A stretch of DNA of 64,000 nucleotides from Marvinbryantia formatexigens DSM 14469 (GTDB lineage: Bacteria; Bacillota; Clostridia; Lachnospirales; Lachnospiraceae). A program made the position numbers and the translations under genes. The notes under the pieces were generated by a model, which did no database searches, was not told where the DNA came from, and worked only from the letters and a program-made list of their open reading frames with translations. Shown piece by piece: positions 25,355 to 34,057 of this stretch (the first letter of the stretch is position 1; every line of letters begins with the position of its first letter). The stretch is taken from NCBI RefSeq assembly GCF_025148285.1, contig NZ_CP102268.1, forward strand, positions 2,645,001 through 2,709,000, read 5' to 3'.

Positions 25355-26808
25355 GATTATTCCGTATCTATGTGGACGGGACGCTGTTTTACCATCCGCA
25401 GTTATCGAAACTGGCAGTCACGGAGGCGAAGGTGGAGGAGGATGCGGAGAACATTGACAGCCTGACGCTGTCGGCTCCTTATAACCATCCGTATTTGCAT
25501 AGCATTAAACCAATGGCCTCTGTGATCGTTTGCAAAAAAGGGAATGAAACGGTTTTTGAGGGGCGGGCGCTGGATGACGGCAGTGATTTTTATAACACCC
25601 ACACATGGACCTGTGAATCGGCTCTTTCCTATTTGAAGGACAGCCAGCAGCCGCCCTATAACTACAAAGGGAGCTTAAGAGGGCTTTTCGAGTATTTCAT
25701 AACTGAACACAACAAAAGTGTGGAGGAGCGGAAGCAGTTCACGGTGGGAGAAGTAACGGTGGTCGATAACAATGATTATGTGGCTTACAGCTGTTCGGAT
25801 TATTCCATGACGATGGACGCCATCCGGGAGAAACTGATCAATACCCATGGCGGGTACCTGCGTCTCCGGTATACCAGTTCCGGTAAGGTGTTGGATTATT
25901 TGGCGGATTTTACGGAAGCCTCCCTTCAAAAAGTGGAGTACGGAAAGAACCTGACCGATGTGAAGATCACGTTTGACCACACAGAACGGGTAACAGCACT
26001 CATTCCCCTTGGGGCAAAGGTCAAGACCACGGATGAGGACGGCAATGAGGTGGAAACGGACGAGCGAGTCACCATCGAAGCCGCCAACGATGGGAAGAAC
26101 TATGTGTTTGATGAGGATGCGGTCAAAGAGATCGGCTGGATATGGGCAACGGAAGTGTGGGAGGATGTAACACTTTCTTCCAACCTTCTTAGGAAAGCGA
26201 AGGCCCGCATCGCAGAGCTGGCGAAGGGCATCACCAGCATGGAGCTGACCATTGTGGATGAATCGGATACTGGCGCGGACATTGCGGATATCCATGCAAG
26301 GCAGTATGTGTACTGTTCTTCCCCGCCCCATGGGATTGACGGGCGGTATCTGTGCATCCAGAGGACGCGGGATTATCTGAATCCTTCCGGCAACACCATC
26401 ACCATCGGGGCAAGCGGTATCCGGCTGACTGCCATCAGTGCGAAGCAGAACCAGAACTTAAGCACACTGGAGCAGGATATCCTGGGGCAGACGGAGAAAA
26501 TCGAGAACATCTTCGGGAAAGTCGAGGATATCACCACAGCGAAAATGTACCGGACAGAGCTGGTGGTGGAAGGCACGAGCATCTTCCGGGATAAAGGGCA
26601 GCAGAGTATTTTAAGATGCAGGGTATTGTCCTGGGATAAGGATATCACAGATACCCTTCCTGCTTCCGCTTTTTGCTGGCACAGGAAATCCGGCAATGCG
26701 GAAACGGATGCCGACTGGGACGGCCTGCACAAAGGAATGAAAAGCGTAACCATATCAACTGAGGACGTGCTAGACAATGCGTCCTTTTATTGTGAAGTCA
26801 CCATTTAA
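25351..26808 (+). CDS. Phage tail endopeptidase/tail-associated protein (Tal-like)
   Basis: 485 residues. Follows Dit and starts with RLFRIYVDGTLFYHPQLSKLAVTEAKVEEDAENIDSLTLS, the typical N-terminal ring domain of siphophage tail endopeptidase or tail spike proteins (gp44/Tal-like). The C-terminal part (STEDVLDNASFYCEVTI) has an Ig-like look. ATG 25351 overlaps the Dit stop and has GGGAGG upstream. Intact. Baseplate attachment role is inferred from family and position. Confidence 0.75.
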   Translation: MRLFRIYVDGTLFYHPQLSKLAVTEAKVEEDAENIDSLTLSAPYNHPYLHSIKPMASVIVCKKGNETVFEGRALDDGSDFYNTHTWTCESALSYLKDSQQPPYNYKGSLRGLFEYFITEHNKSVEERKQFTVGEVTVVDNNDYVAYSCSDYSMTMDAIREKLINTHGGYLRLRYTSSGKVLDYLADFTEASLQKVEYGKNLTDVKITFDHTERVTALIPLGAKVKTTDEDGNEVETDERVTIEAANDGKNYVFDEDAVKEIGWIWATEVWEDVTLSSNLLRKAKARIAELAKGITSMELTIVDESDTGADIADIHARQYVYCSSPPHGIDGRYLCIQRTRDYLNPSGNTITIGASGIRLTAISAKQNQNLSTLEQDILGQTEKIENIFGKVEDITTAKMYRTELVVEGTSIFRDKGQQSILRCRVLSWDKDITDTLPASAFCWHRKSGNAETDADWDGLHKGMKSVTISTEDVLDNASFYCEVTI

Positions 26809-26837
26809 CTTTTTATCATCTGAAGGAGGAACAAGAA

Positions 26838-27689
26838 ATGCCTACTATCTTAACATCCAGCCAGCAGACTTTTGTGGACATCACAGACCAGCGGAAGCTG
26901 TCGGCCTATATCACGTCCAACCTGCCGAAAACGCAGAGTGAGGACCCGAACACCTTACCTCACGCTTATGCGCCGAACTGGGAAACATCCCATCTGGTGC
27001 TGACCCCGGTGATCTTCTTAGACCAGACCAACGTGGCCCTGGATGCATCCGGGCTGACCATTTCATGGAAACGAAAAGACGGAACAGGAGCAGAGAGCGC
27101 CCTGTCATCGGGAGAAACGGTGTCCGGCGGCATCCTGACGGTCAGCCAGAACAAGCTTTCGGCATCTTCCTCTGGGATGATCACTTATATCTGTTATATC
27201 AGCTACTACGATTCGGAAACCAAGAACACGGTCAACATTTCTTCTGACATTACCTACACGCTGGTAAAGAATGCGGAGAACGCAAAACTGGCCTATGTGA
27301 CGGCGGATACCTATGTGTTCAAGTACCGTGTACGAAAGACCTGGGCAGACGCAGCATCCCAGAAAGGCGCATTCCACAGCCTTGCCAATGCGAAGAAGTG
27401 TGCTGATGAGAATGCCGGGTATTCCGTGTTCGATGAATCCGGCAAGAATCTCTATATCGGGAAACAGACTGCCTTTCAGCCGTATCTGGTGAAGGTGTCT
27501 GTCTCGGACCTGCGTATCCGCAAAGGTCCCGGAACCGATAAGGCCAAGACCGGAAAGTACACGGGTACAGGTGTCTTTACGATTGTCGAGGAAGCGGACG
27601 GCCCCGGTGCATCCAAGTGGGGGCTTTTGAAAGCATACCAGAAAAATCGTGATGGCTGGGTGAGCTTGGATTTTGCACAGAGAGTATAA
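26838..27689 (+). CDS. Chimera: phage structural N-terminus fused to endolysin cell-wall-binding tail
   Basis: 283 residues with two dissimilar parts. Residues about 1-150 (TSSQQTFVDITDQRKLSAYITSNLPKTQ...SSDITYTLVKNAENA) look like a baseplate or minor structural protein. Residues about 155-283 carry YVFKYRVRKTWADAASQKGAFHSLANAKKCAD and a bacterial SH3 domain (VSVSDLRIRKGPGTDKAKTGKYTG...GWVSLDFAQRV), the usual C-terminal end of phage N-acetylmuramoyl-L-alanine amidases. No amidase catalytic domain or holin is present. The simplest reading is an in-frame deletion that removed the end of the structural gene, the holin and the catalytic part of the endolysin. GGAGG precedes the ATG. Confidence 0.75.
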   Translation: MPTILTSSQQTFVDITDQRKLSAYITSNLPKTQSEDPNTLPHAYAPNWETSHLVLTPVIFLDQTNVALDASGLTISWKRKDGTGAESALSSGETVSGGILTVSQNKLSASSSGMITYICYISYYDSETKNTVNISSDITYTLVKNAENAKLAYVTADTYVFKYRVRKTWADAASQKGAFHSLANAKKCADENAGYSVFDESGKNLYIGKQTAFQPYLVKVSVSDLRIRKGPGTDKAKTGKYTGTGVFTIVEEADGPGASKWGLLKAYQKNRDGWVSLDFAQRV

Positions 27690-27713
27690 GTAAAGAGTGA
27701 CAGGGGGGGGTAT

Positions 27714-27750
27714 GTTTCTGCCGGCTGCATTGGATGTGGCCGGCAGAAAC
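27714..27750. terminator. Hairpin closing the prophage late region
   Basis: Perfect 12-bp stem GTTTCTGCCGGC / GCCGGCAGAAAC with a 13-nt loop, just after the chimeric gene. No strong T tract follows, so it may be a terminator or a processing structure. Confidence 0.55.
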
Positions 27751-27818
27751 TGTATTGTAGATTTATGAAAGAAGGTCAATATTCCCGTCTTTACATAACA
27801 GAAGGGAGTGTGTTTGGA

Positions 27819-28043
27819 ATGGAAGAAAGAAAAGTGCAGGTTCTTAATGCGCCGATAGCGGCAGTACCAGAAAAAAAGCAGTTTACGCAGGAAGAACTGC
27901 AGCGGGAATATGACTATATACGGGCGGAAAAACTGACCAGGAAACTGTACAATCTTGGGTTGATTACTATAGAAGAATTTGACAAAATCATGGCGTTAAA
28001 CCGGGAATCTTTCTCTCCGGCATTGGCAAGGATTATGCCCTGA
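27819..28043 (+). CDS. Small helical protein ahead of the recombinases
   Basis: 74 residues, not assigned a function. The C-terminal half (TQEELQREYDYIRAEKLTRKLYNLGLITIEEFDKIMALNRE) looks like a short SHOCT-like helical hairpin. AGGGAG lies 10 nt before ATG 27819, which I prefer over the ATG at 27765. It is first in a likely operon with three serine-recombinase-family genes. A directionality or accessory factor is an attractive guess because of its place and size. Confidence 0.6.
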   Translation: MEERKVQVLNAPIAAVPEKKQFTQEELQREYDYIRAEKLTRKLYNLGLITIEEFDKIMALNRESFSPALARIMP

Positions 28044-28105
28044 AATGCTTGCTATAGAGGAACTTTGACGGTAACATGTCACATACCGGAAAGGAAGGTG
28101 AGTGG

Positions 28106-29659
28106 ATGAAAAGGATAACAAAGATTGATAAGGTAGAACCTCTTATCCCTAAAAAGCTCCGGGTGGCGGCTTACTGCAGGGTATCAACAGGAAGTGACGA
28201 ACAGTTGGCAAGCCTGGAGGCACAAAAATCCCATTATGAGTCTTTCATAAAAGCAAATCCAGAATGGGAGTTTGCGGGAGTCTATTATGACGAAGGAATA
28301 ACCGGAACCAAGAAAGAAAAAAGAACACAGCTGTTAAGGCTGATTTCAGATTGCGAAGCACACAAGGTTGATTTCATTGTTGTAAAGTCTATCAGCCGGT
28401 TCGCAAGGAATACAACGGATTGCCTGGAACTGGTGCGGAAACTAACGGACCTTGGCGTCTTCATCTATTTTGAAAAGGAAAATATCAATACCCAGTCCAT
28501 GGAGAGCGAACTGATGCTTTCTATCCTGAGCAGCCTTGCGGAGAGCGAGTCCGTTTCAATTTCTGAAAACAGCAAATGGGGAGTCAAGAGAAGGTTCCAG
28601 AACGGCACGTTCAAGATTTCCTATCCGCCATACGGATATGATTATGTGGACGGGGGAATGGAGATCAACCCGGAGCAGGCAGAGATTGTAAAATATATTT
28701 TTGCACAGGTGCTATCTGGAATCGGTACACACCAGATAGCAGATGAACTGAATGCCAGGAAAGTGCCCACAAAAAAGGGTGGGAAATGGACGGCATCGAC
28801 GATCCGGGGGATGATCTATAACGAGAAGTATGTGGGGGATGTGATCTTCCAGAAAACCTATACGGATGAGCACTTTAGCAGGCATACGAACTATGGGGAG
28901 AAAGACCAGTACCTGATGCAATGCCACCATGAACCGATCATCAGCCGTGAGGATTTTGAGGCTGCCGGGGCAGTCCTCAATCAGAGGCGGCTGGAAAAGG
29001 GAATCACAAAAGGCAGCGGGAAATATCTGAACCGGTATCCGTTCTCAGGGAAAATTGTCTGTTCGGAATGCGGCGGCAAATTTAAATGGAGGATACACAG
29101 CAAAAACGGCGGAAAGTATGTGGCATGGTGCTGTGGGAAACATATCGATGACGTCACAGCGTGTTCCATGAAATTCATCCGCAATGCGGATGTGGAGAAA
29201 GCCTTTGTGACGATGATGAACAAACTGGTTTATGGACGGAGGTTTGTGCTGAGGCCCCTGCTGGAAAGGTTGAGGGAGATGGACCGGTCGGACAGTTTCA
29301 GCATGATACAGGAATTGGAATTGAAGATGGAGAAAAATGCGGAGCAGAGACAGATACTCACTGGCCTGATGGCGAAAGGGTATCTGGAACCTGCTCTTTT
29401 TAATAAGGAAAACAATGAGTTATTGCAGGAAGCGGCGGAACTGGAGTTGCAAAAGAATGGGCTTTCCCATTCTGTAAACGGGGAAATGGTAAAGACCGGG
29501 GAAGTGGAGGCACTTTTGAAATTTGCAGAGAAGGGTGAGATGCTCACAGCCTTTGACGGGGAACTCTTTGGAAGGTTTGTGGAGCAGATTATCGTATATT
29601 CCAGAACCGAGGTCGGTTTCCAGATGAAATGCGGACTCACGCTCAGGGAAAGGATGTGA
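28106..29659 (+). CDS. Large serine recombinase 1
   Basis: 517 residues. The N-terminal resolvase-type catalytic domain has the nucleophile in YCRVSTGSDEQ and the conserved [17 protein letters not shown] arginine motif. A recombinase domain follows (PPYGYDYV...GIGTHQIADELNARKVPTKKGGKW), then a zinc ribbon (CSECGGKFKWR ... CC ... C) and a coiled-coil C-terminus, the TnpX/phiC31-like layout. ATG 28106 has GGAAGG about 6 nt upstream. It should catalyse integration and excision at att sites; the rlmD 3' end repeats are the obvious candidate sites, not proven. Followed 4 nt later by the next gene. Confidence 0.92.
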   Translation: MKRITKIDKVEPLIPKKLRVAAYCRVSTGSDEQLASLEAQKSHYESFIKANPEWEFAGVYYDEGITGTKKEKRTQLLRLISDCEAHKVDFIVVKSISRFARNTTDCLELVRKLTDLGVFIYFEKENINTQSMESELMLSILSSLAESESVSISENSKWGVKRRFQNGTFKISYPPYGYDYVDGGMEINPEQAEIVKYIFAQVLSGIGTHQIADELNARKVPTKKGGKWTASTIRGMIYNEKYVGDVIFQKTYTDEHFSRHTNYGEKDQYLMQCHHEPIISREDFEAAGAVLNQRRLEKGITKGSGKYLNRYPFSGKIVCSECGGKFKWRIHSKNGGKYVAWCCGKHIDDVTACSMKFIRNADVEKAFVTMMNKLVYGRRFVLRPLLERLREMDRSDSFSMIQELELKMEKNAEQRQILTGLMAKGYLEPALFNKENNELLQEAAELELQKNGLSHSVNGEMVKTGEVEALLKFAEKGEMLTAFDGELFGRFVEQIIVYSRTEVGFQMKCGLTLRERM

Positions 29660-29663
29660 TGGG

Positions 29664-30077
29664 GTGGGACTTACACCATATGGATACCGGATTGAGGAAG
29701 GACGTGCGGTGATTGATGAGGAGCAGGCAGAAAGGGTCAGGAAACTGTACCGGGGTTATTTATCGGGACTTGCCTTGATGCCGGCCGCAAAGCAGGCGGG
29801 GATTGAGACTTGGCATGGTTCTGCTAAACGGTTATTGCAGAACAGGCATTACCTTGGGGATGCGTATTACCCGGCGATCATTGACCGGGAGACGTTTGAC
29901 AAGGCGGAGCAGGAACTTAAAAAACGGGCAGAAAAGCTGGGAAGGGTATGGGAACAGAAGGAAGAAGAAAAAGTTACCTATCCGGTGGATTTCTCCATAA
30001 AACCGATGGAGAAACAATATGAAGATCCATTTATGCAGGCAGAATATGCCTATAGTCTGATAGAAAGTGAGGGTTAG
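29664..30077 (+). CDS. Recombinase-domain protein lacking the catalytic domain
   Basis: 137 residues starting at GTG 29664 right after recombinase 1. [35 protein letters not shown]...[30 protein letters not shown] corresponds to the DNA-binding recombinase domain of large serine recombinases; the serine catalytic domain, zinc ribbon and coiled coil are missing. No stop or frameshift upstream suggests a longer ancestor within the operon, so it may be a genuine small accessory DNA-binding protein. It ends 2 nt before recombinase 2. Confidence 0.75.
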   Translation: MGLTPYGYRIEEGRAVIDEEQAERVRKLYRGYLSGLALMPAAKQAGIETWHGSAKRLLQNRHYLGDAYYPAIIDRETFDKAEQELKKRAEKLGRVWEQKEEEKVTYPVDFSIKPMEKQYEDPFMQAEYAYSLIESEG

Positions 30078-30079
30078 AT

Positions 30080-31660
30080 ATGAGGCAGATAGTTGGAAAT
30101 CCGACGGTTACCGTTATCCCGGCCAGACCGCGTATGGGACTGGGAAGGAATAACGAAGAAAGACAAAAGATCCGTGTGGCTGCCTACTGCCGCGTCTCTA
30201 CGGACAGTGATGAGCAGGCCACAAGTTATGAAGCGCAGATAGAGCATTACACGGCATTTATCAAAAAGAATCCCGATTGGGAATTTGCCGGAATATTCGC
30301 AGATGATGGAATCTCCGGAACGGATACCCGGAAACGGGAAGAATTTAACCGTATGATTGAAGAGTGCATGGAAGGGAAAATCCAGATGGTCATTACAAAG
30401 TCCATCAGCCGTTTTGCAAGGAATACACTGGACTGCCTGAAATATATCCGGCAGCTGAAGGACAGAGGCATCCCCGTATTTTTTGAAAAGGAAAACATCA
30501 ATACAATGGATGCGAAAGGCGAAGTCATGCTGACCATTATGGCGTCTTTGGCACAGCAGGAAAGTGAGTCATTGAGCCAGAATGTGAAGATCGGCCTGCA
30601 GTACCGTTACCAGCAGGGACTCGTACAGGTCAACCACAACCGTTTCCTCGGATATACGAAAGACACTGAGGGGCATCTGGTCATTGAGCCGGAGGAAGCA
30701 GAAGTAGTCAAACGAATCTACCGGGAATACCTGGAAGGGGCAAGCCTTTTGCAGATTGGGAAAGGGCTGGAGGCGGAAGGTATCCTTACCGGGGCAGGGA
30801 AGAAAAAATGGAGACCGGAGACTATAAAGAAAATCCTGCAGAATGAAAAATATATCGGAGATGCGCTGCTTGCGAAAACATATACAGTGGATTTTCTCAC
30901 GAAAAAGCGGGTAAAGAACAACGGGATTGTACCGCAGTATTATGTGGAGAACAGCCATGAGCCGATTATTCCCCGTGACCTTTATATGCAGGTGCAGGAA
31001 GAAATGGTACGGCGGGCAAACTTGCACAGCGGGGAAAACAGGAAGAAAAGGGTTTACAGCAGTAAATATGCGTTATCCAGCATTGTTTACTGCCCGAAAT
31101 GCGGTGAAATTTACCGCAGGATTGCGTGGAATAACAGAGGAAAGCGTTCTACGGTGTGGCGGTGCTGCACCCGCGTGGAACACGGACCAGAAGGATGTGA
31201 TGCGCCGACGATCCAGGAGTCAGAGTTGCAGGAGGCGGTGGCAAGGGCGATCAATGACCTGCTAGGCAGCAGAGATTCTTTCCTGCCCATCCTGCAGGCA
31301 AATATCCTTCAGGTGCTTGAGAATAACAGCAGTGATAAGATCGCAGAGATTGACTGCAGGCTGGTAGAACAGCAGCAGAAACTACTGAAACTGGCAAATG
31401 GAAAGAAGGATTACAACGCTGTGGCTGATGAAATCCACAGCCTCCGGGAGCAGAGGCAAAAGGTATTGGCACAGGACGCGAAACGTGACGGGCAGAAGAA
31501 GCATATCGAAGAGTTGAAAGCATTCCTGGAGGAACAGAAGGATATACCGATAGAGTATGATGAGCAGCTGGTCAGACGGCTGGTGGAAAAGGTAACCATT
31601 TATGATGAGAGGATAGTAGTGGAATTTAAGTCCGGAGTGGAGATAGAAGCGGATAGATAG
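30080..31660 (+). CDS. Large serine recombinase 2
   Basis: 526 residues. Catalytic Ser in [11 protein letters not shown], the [17 protein letters not shown] motif, recombinase domain with [30 protein letters not shown], zinc ribbon ([11 protein letters not shown] ... CC ... C) and a long coiled coil toward the C-terminus. Clearly related to but distinct from recombinase 1. Starts at ATG 30080 immediately after the small DNA-binding gene. A pair of large serine recombinases plus a truncated one is a known type of arrangement in clostridial integrative elements. Confidence 0.92.
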   Translation: MRQIVGNPTVTVIPARPRMGLGRNNEERQKIRVAAYCRVSTDSDEQATSYEAQIEHYTAFIKKNPDWEFAGIFADDGISGTDTRKREEFNRMIEECMEGKIQMVITKSISRFARNTLDCLKYIRQLKDRGIPVFFEKENINTMDAKGEVMLTIMASLAQQESESLSQNVKIGLQYRYQQGLVQVNHNRFLGYTKDTEGHLVIEPEEAEVVKRIYREYLEGASLLQIGKGLEAEGILTGAGKKKWRPETIKKILQNEKYIGDALLAKTYTVDFLTKKRVKNNGIVPQYYVENSHEPIIPRDLYMQVQEEMVRRANLHSGENRKKRVYSSKYALSSIVYCPKCGEIYRRIAWNNRGKRSTVWRCCTRVEHGPEGCDAPTIQESELQEAVARAINDLLGSRDSFLPILQANILQVLENNSSDKIAEIDCRLVEQQQKLLKLANGKKDYNAVADEIHSLREQRQKVLAQDAKRDGQKKHIEELKAFLEEQKDIPIEYDEQLVRRLVEKVTIYDERIVVEFKSGVEIEADR

Positions 31661-31671
31661 GCATGGCATGG

Positions 31672-31716
31672 AGGCATCCAGCAGGTTCAGACGAACTTGT
31701 GGGATGCCTTTTTTTC
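31672..31716 (+). terminator. Terminator of the recombinase operon
   Basis: 8-bp stem AGGCATCC / GGATGCCT followed by a run of seven or more T, 12 nt after the recombinase 2 stop. Confidence 0.75.
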
Positions 31717-31811
31717 GTGGGGGAATGGGGAATGAGTGTGGATATAAAGGAATATGAGGATTGTGTTTAGCAACCATGTGGTTTATAATGGAAATGTCAG
31801 GAGGAGTGAAA

Positions 31812-32045
31812 ATGACAACATCTGATATGATTCGGGAACTTTGTGAAAAAATGAATATCAGCATCTCAGAGCTTGCTCGGAGGATTGGGCAGTCACCGCA
31901 GAATTTTAATAAGAAGTTGCAGCGGGGAACTGTTAGTGTGGAGGAAATGATTACTATTGCGAATGTGCTGGGAATCACATTTGAACAACGGTTTATTTTA
32001 GAAAATGGAAGTGAAATACGGTTTAATAACATTGGAGGAAGGTAG
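31812..32045 (+). CDS. XRE-type HTH regulator of the KAP/Gabija-like operon
   Basis: 77 residues, almost entirely a Cro/C1-type DNA-binding domain (SDMIRELCEKMNISISELARRIGQSPQNFNKKLQRGTVSVEEMITIANVLGI). ATG 31812 has GGAGGAG 6-7 nt upstream. Its stop codon touches the ATG of the KAP-type gene, so it is the first gene of a contiguous same-strand run reaching 39059. It probably controls the operon. Confidence 0.82.
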   Translation: MTTSDMIRELCEKMNISISELARRIGQSPQNFNKKLQRGTVSVEEMITIANVLGITFEQRFILENGSEIRFNNIGGR

Positions 32046-34016
32046 ATGTCAACATTAAATGAATTGGAGTATTACTGCCATGAAGAGAATTCTTTTGGAG
32101 CATTAATGTTTATAGGGGAATGGGGATGTGGAAAAACGTATTTGATTGAGCATGAACTGGCGGATCGATTAGGCGAAGGTTTTATAGTTATTCGTATTTC
32201 CTTATTTGGGGAGTCATCGATAGAAAGTATCAATCGTAAAGTTCAAAAAGCATATTTTCAAGAAGTAATGTTGAATATGGGAGGAAACGTAGAGGAACTT
32301 GTGAAGGTGGTTCCCGGAGTTACGGATAAAAAGGCTTCGCAGATTGGTGAAGGTATCAATAAGGCTGCTGGAAAATTTGAGGAAATGTCGGATAAGTTAA
32401 ATAAAAGCAAGTTTGGAAGGTTCGTTCACTTTGCAGCAGAAATGGCAAAGAAGATACCGGGAGCAGATAAGGTATTAGCTTTAAATCCAAGTGAGTGTAT
32501 GCCTATTGAAGCGAGTATTGCAGATAAAAAAGTCATTTTAGTTTTTGATGATTTGGAAAGAAGTACTGTTGATGAAGTGACTGTTTTAGGATGTATCAAT
32601 GAGTATTGTGAGAATAAACATATTAAAACTATTATTGTTGCAAATGAAGAAAAAATACTAGAGAAAAACTTTGGACAAGAAGTGGATGCGAATCAAGAAA
32701 CTAGTTTCGATAAAACAATGCATACGGACACTGCGGTCAAAATCAAATATTCAGAAATAAAAGAAAAAATAGTGGTGAGAACTATAAAGAATATCCCAGA
32801 TTACAAGAGTATATTTACTGAAATAATAACTGATTATAATACGCAGAATGAAGAATATAAAAATTTCTTGATAGAAAATAAAATGTGTTTAGTAAATGTT
32901 TTTACAAGTGGCAGTATTGCTAATATTAGAAGCATCAAATGTGCAATACAAGACTTTCAAAGAGTTTTTATTGAATTGAGAAAGAAAGGAATTGAAGATG
33001 ACCTGCCAATATACTTCCAGACCTTTGTTGCGTATACATTGCTGATAAAAACAGGAAGAATTCCTAAATCAGAAAGATATGGGTATCTATTTTGTGATTC
33101 AGAAATTGAAAAAGAATATCCGGGTTACTATGTGAGAAGATATATGCTGCCTGGAGTAAGGGAGTGGCTAACAGAAGGTAAATGGAATGAGCAGAATATA
33201 TGTGATGATATAGATAAAATGCTTGAAGTGAAGAAAGGCGCAGAACCAAAAGATCTCGTGAGGAATTTACGCTTGATAGATCTTGAAGAAGATACGATTA
33301 AGAAGGGTTTACCGAAAGTATTGGAAATGGCTTATGCCGGAACGCTGGACATTGATGACTACATTACATTATTAGGTAATATGTATTGGGCAAGAACTAT
33401 TTCTTATGAATTACCAGAAAAACCGGATATGAAGAAGTTAGAAACAGGTGTTGAAAAATGTTTAGAGATTTTATGCAATAGTGATGAGGCAGATACAAGA
33501 GTCAGGAAAATGATTTCACCAAATGATATGCATCTTCTGTCTGAGGATGAAAAACGTATTTATATGAAAATTTGTGACTTTAGAGATAAAGAATTGCAGA
33601 TGTTTGCAATAAATAAAAGAAAATATTTAAGAGCACTGAAATCCGGGAAGATGGCTGAAATATATGAGTGTGAAAATAAACGTTTCAATATTTTTGACGA
33701 TGAATTGGCATCTGCGGTGGCAGATTGTTTTAAGGTACTTCCAAATTCAGATCGCCCCTCTTTTTCAGGCGTGTTTTGTAAAATGTGGAATTTAAGAATT
33801 GGTTCACAGGATTTATTAATTAAAGAATCAATTCCGGGACTGATGAAACTGAAAGATGGGCTTTCTCAGATAAAAACTGATGAAGAAGGAAATGGATATG
33901 GTTTGAAAGCTGCTTTGACTAAAAACTTTATGCAGGATGTCGAAGGGACTGTAACAAAAATGAAAGAAAGGCTAGATGAAATGGAAGCTTCAAAAGATGG
34001 TGGAGAACAAGGGTAA
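32046..34016 (+). CDS. KAP-like P-loop NTPase
   Basis: 656 residues. Walker A GEWGCGKT at residues 24-31 and Walker B VILVFDDLER at about 163-172 match the KAP/STAND-like P-loop NTPases. No transmembrane segment is evident, unlike many KAP proteins. The long C-terminal region is helical and charged and resembles nothing I recognise. The gene is AT-rich. Directly coupled to the XRE gene upstream and 41 bp from the GajA-like gene. The likely role is a regulatory or sensor ATPase of an anti-phage system; inferred from context only. Confidence 0.75.
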   Translation: MSTLNELEYYCHEENSFGALMFIGEWGCGKTYLIEHELADRLGEGFIVIRISLFGESSIESINRKVQKAYFQEVMLNMGGNVEELVKVVPGVTDKKASQIGEGINKAAGKFEEMSDKLNKSKFGRFVHFAAEMAKKIPGADKVLALNPSECMPIEASIADKKVILVFDDLERSTVDEVTVLGCINEYCENKHIKTIIVANEEKILEKNFGQEVDANQETSFDKTMHTDTAVKIKYSEIKEKIVVRTIKNIPDYKSIFTEIITDYNTQNEEYKNFLIENKMCLVNVFTSGSIANIRSIKCAIQDFQRVFIELRKKGIEDDLPIYFQTFVAYTLLIKTGRIPKSERYGYLFCDSEIEKEYPGYYVRRYMLPGVREWLTEGKWNEQNICDDIDKMLEVKKGAEPKDLVRNLRLIDLEEDTIKKGLPKVLEMAYAGTLDIDDYITLLGNMYWARTISYELPEKPDMKKLETGVEKCLEILCNSDEADTRVRKMISPNDMHLLSEDEKRIYMKICDFRDKELQMFAINKRKYLRALKSGKMAEIYECENKRFNIFDDELASAVADCFKVLPNSDRPSFSGVFCKMWNLRIGSQDLLIKESIPGLMKLKDGLSQIKTDEEGNGYGLKAALTKNFMQDVEGTVTKMKERLDEMEASKDGGEQG

Positions 34017-34057
34017 AGTGGACACAATTTTTAGAAATATCTGTGGATGGTGGGAAA

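Noticed and set aside
17877-27689. Complete prophage or tailocin
   Set aside because: No terminase, portal, capsid or holin; the major tail gene and tape measure are broken and the endolysin is reduced to a wall-binding tail.
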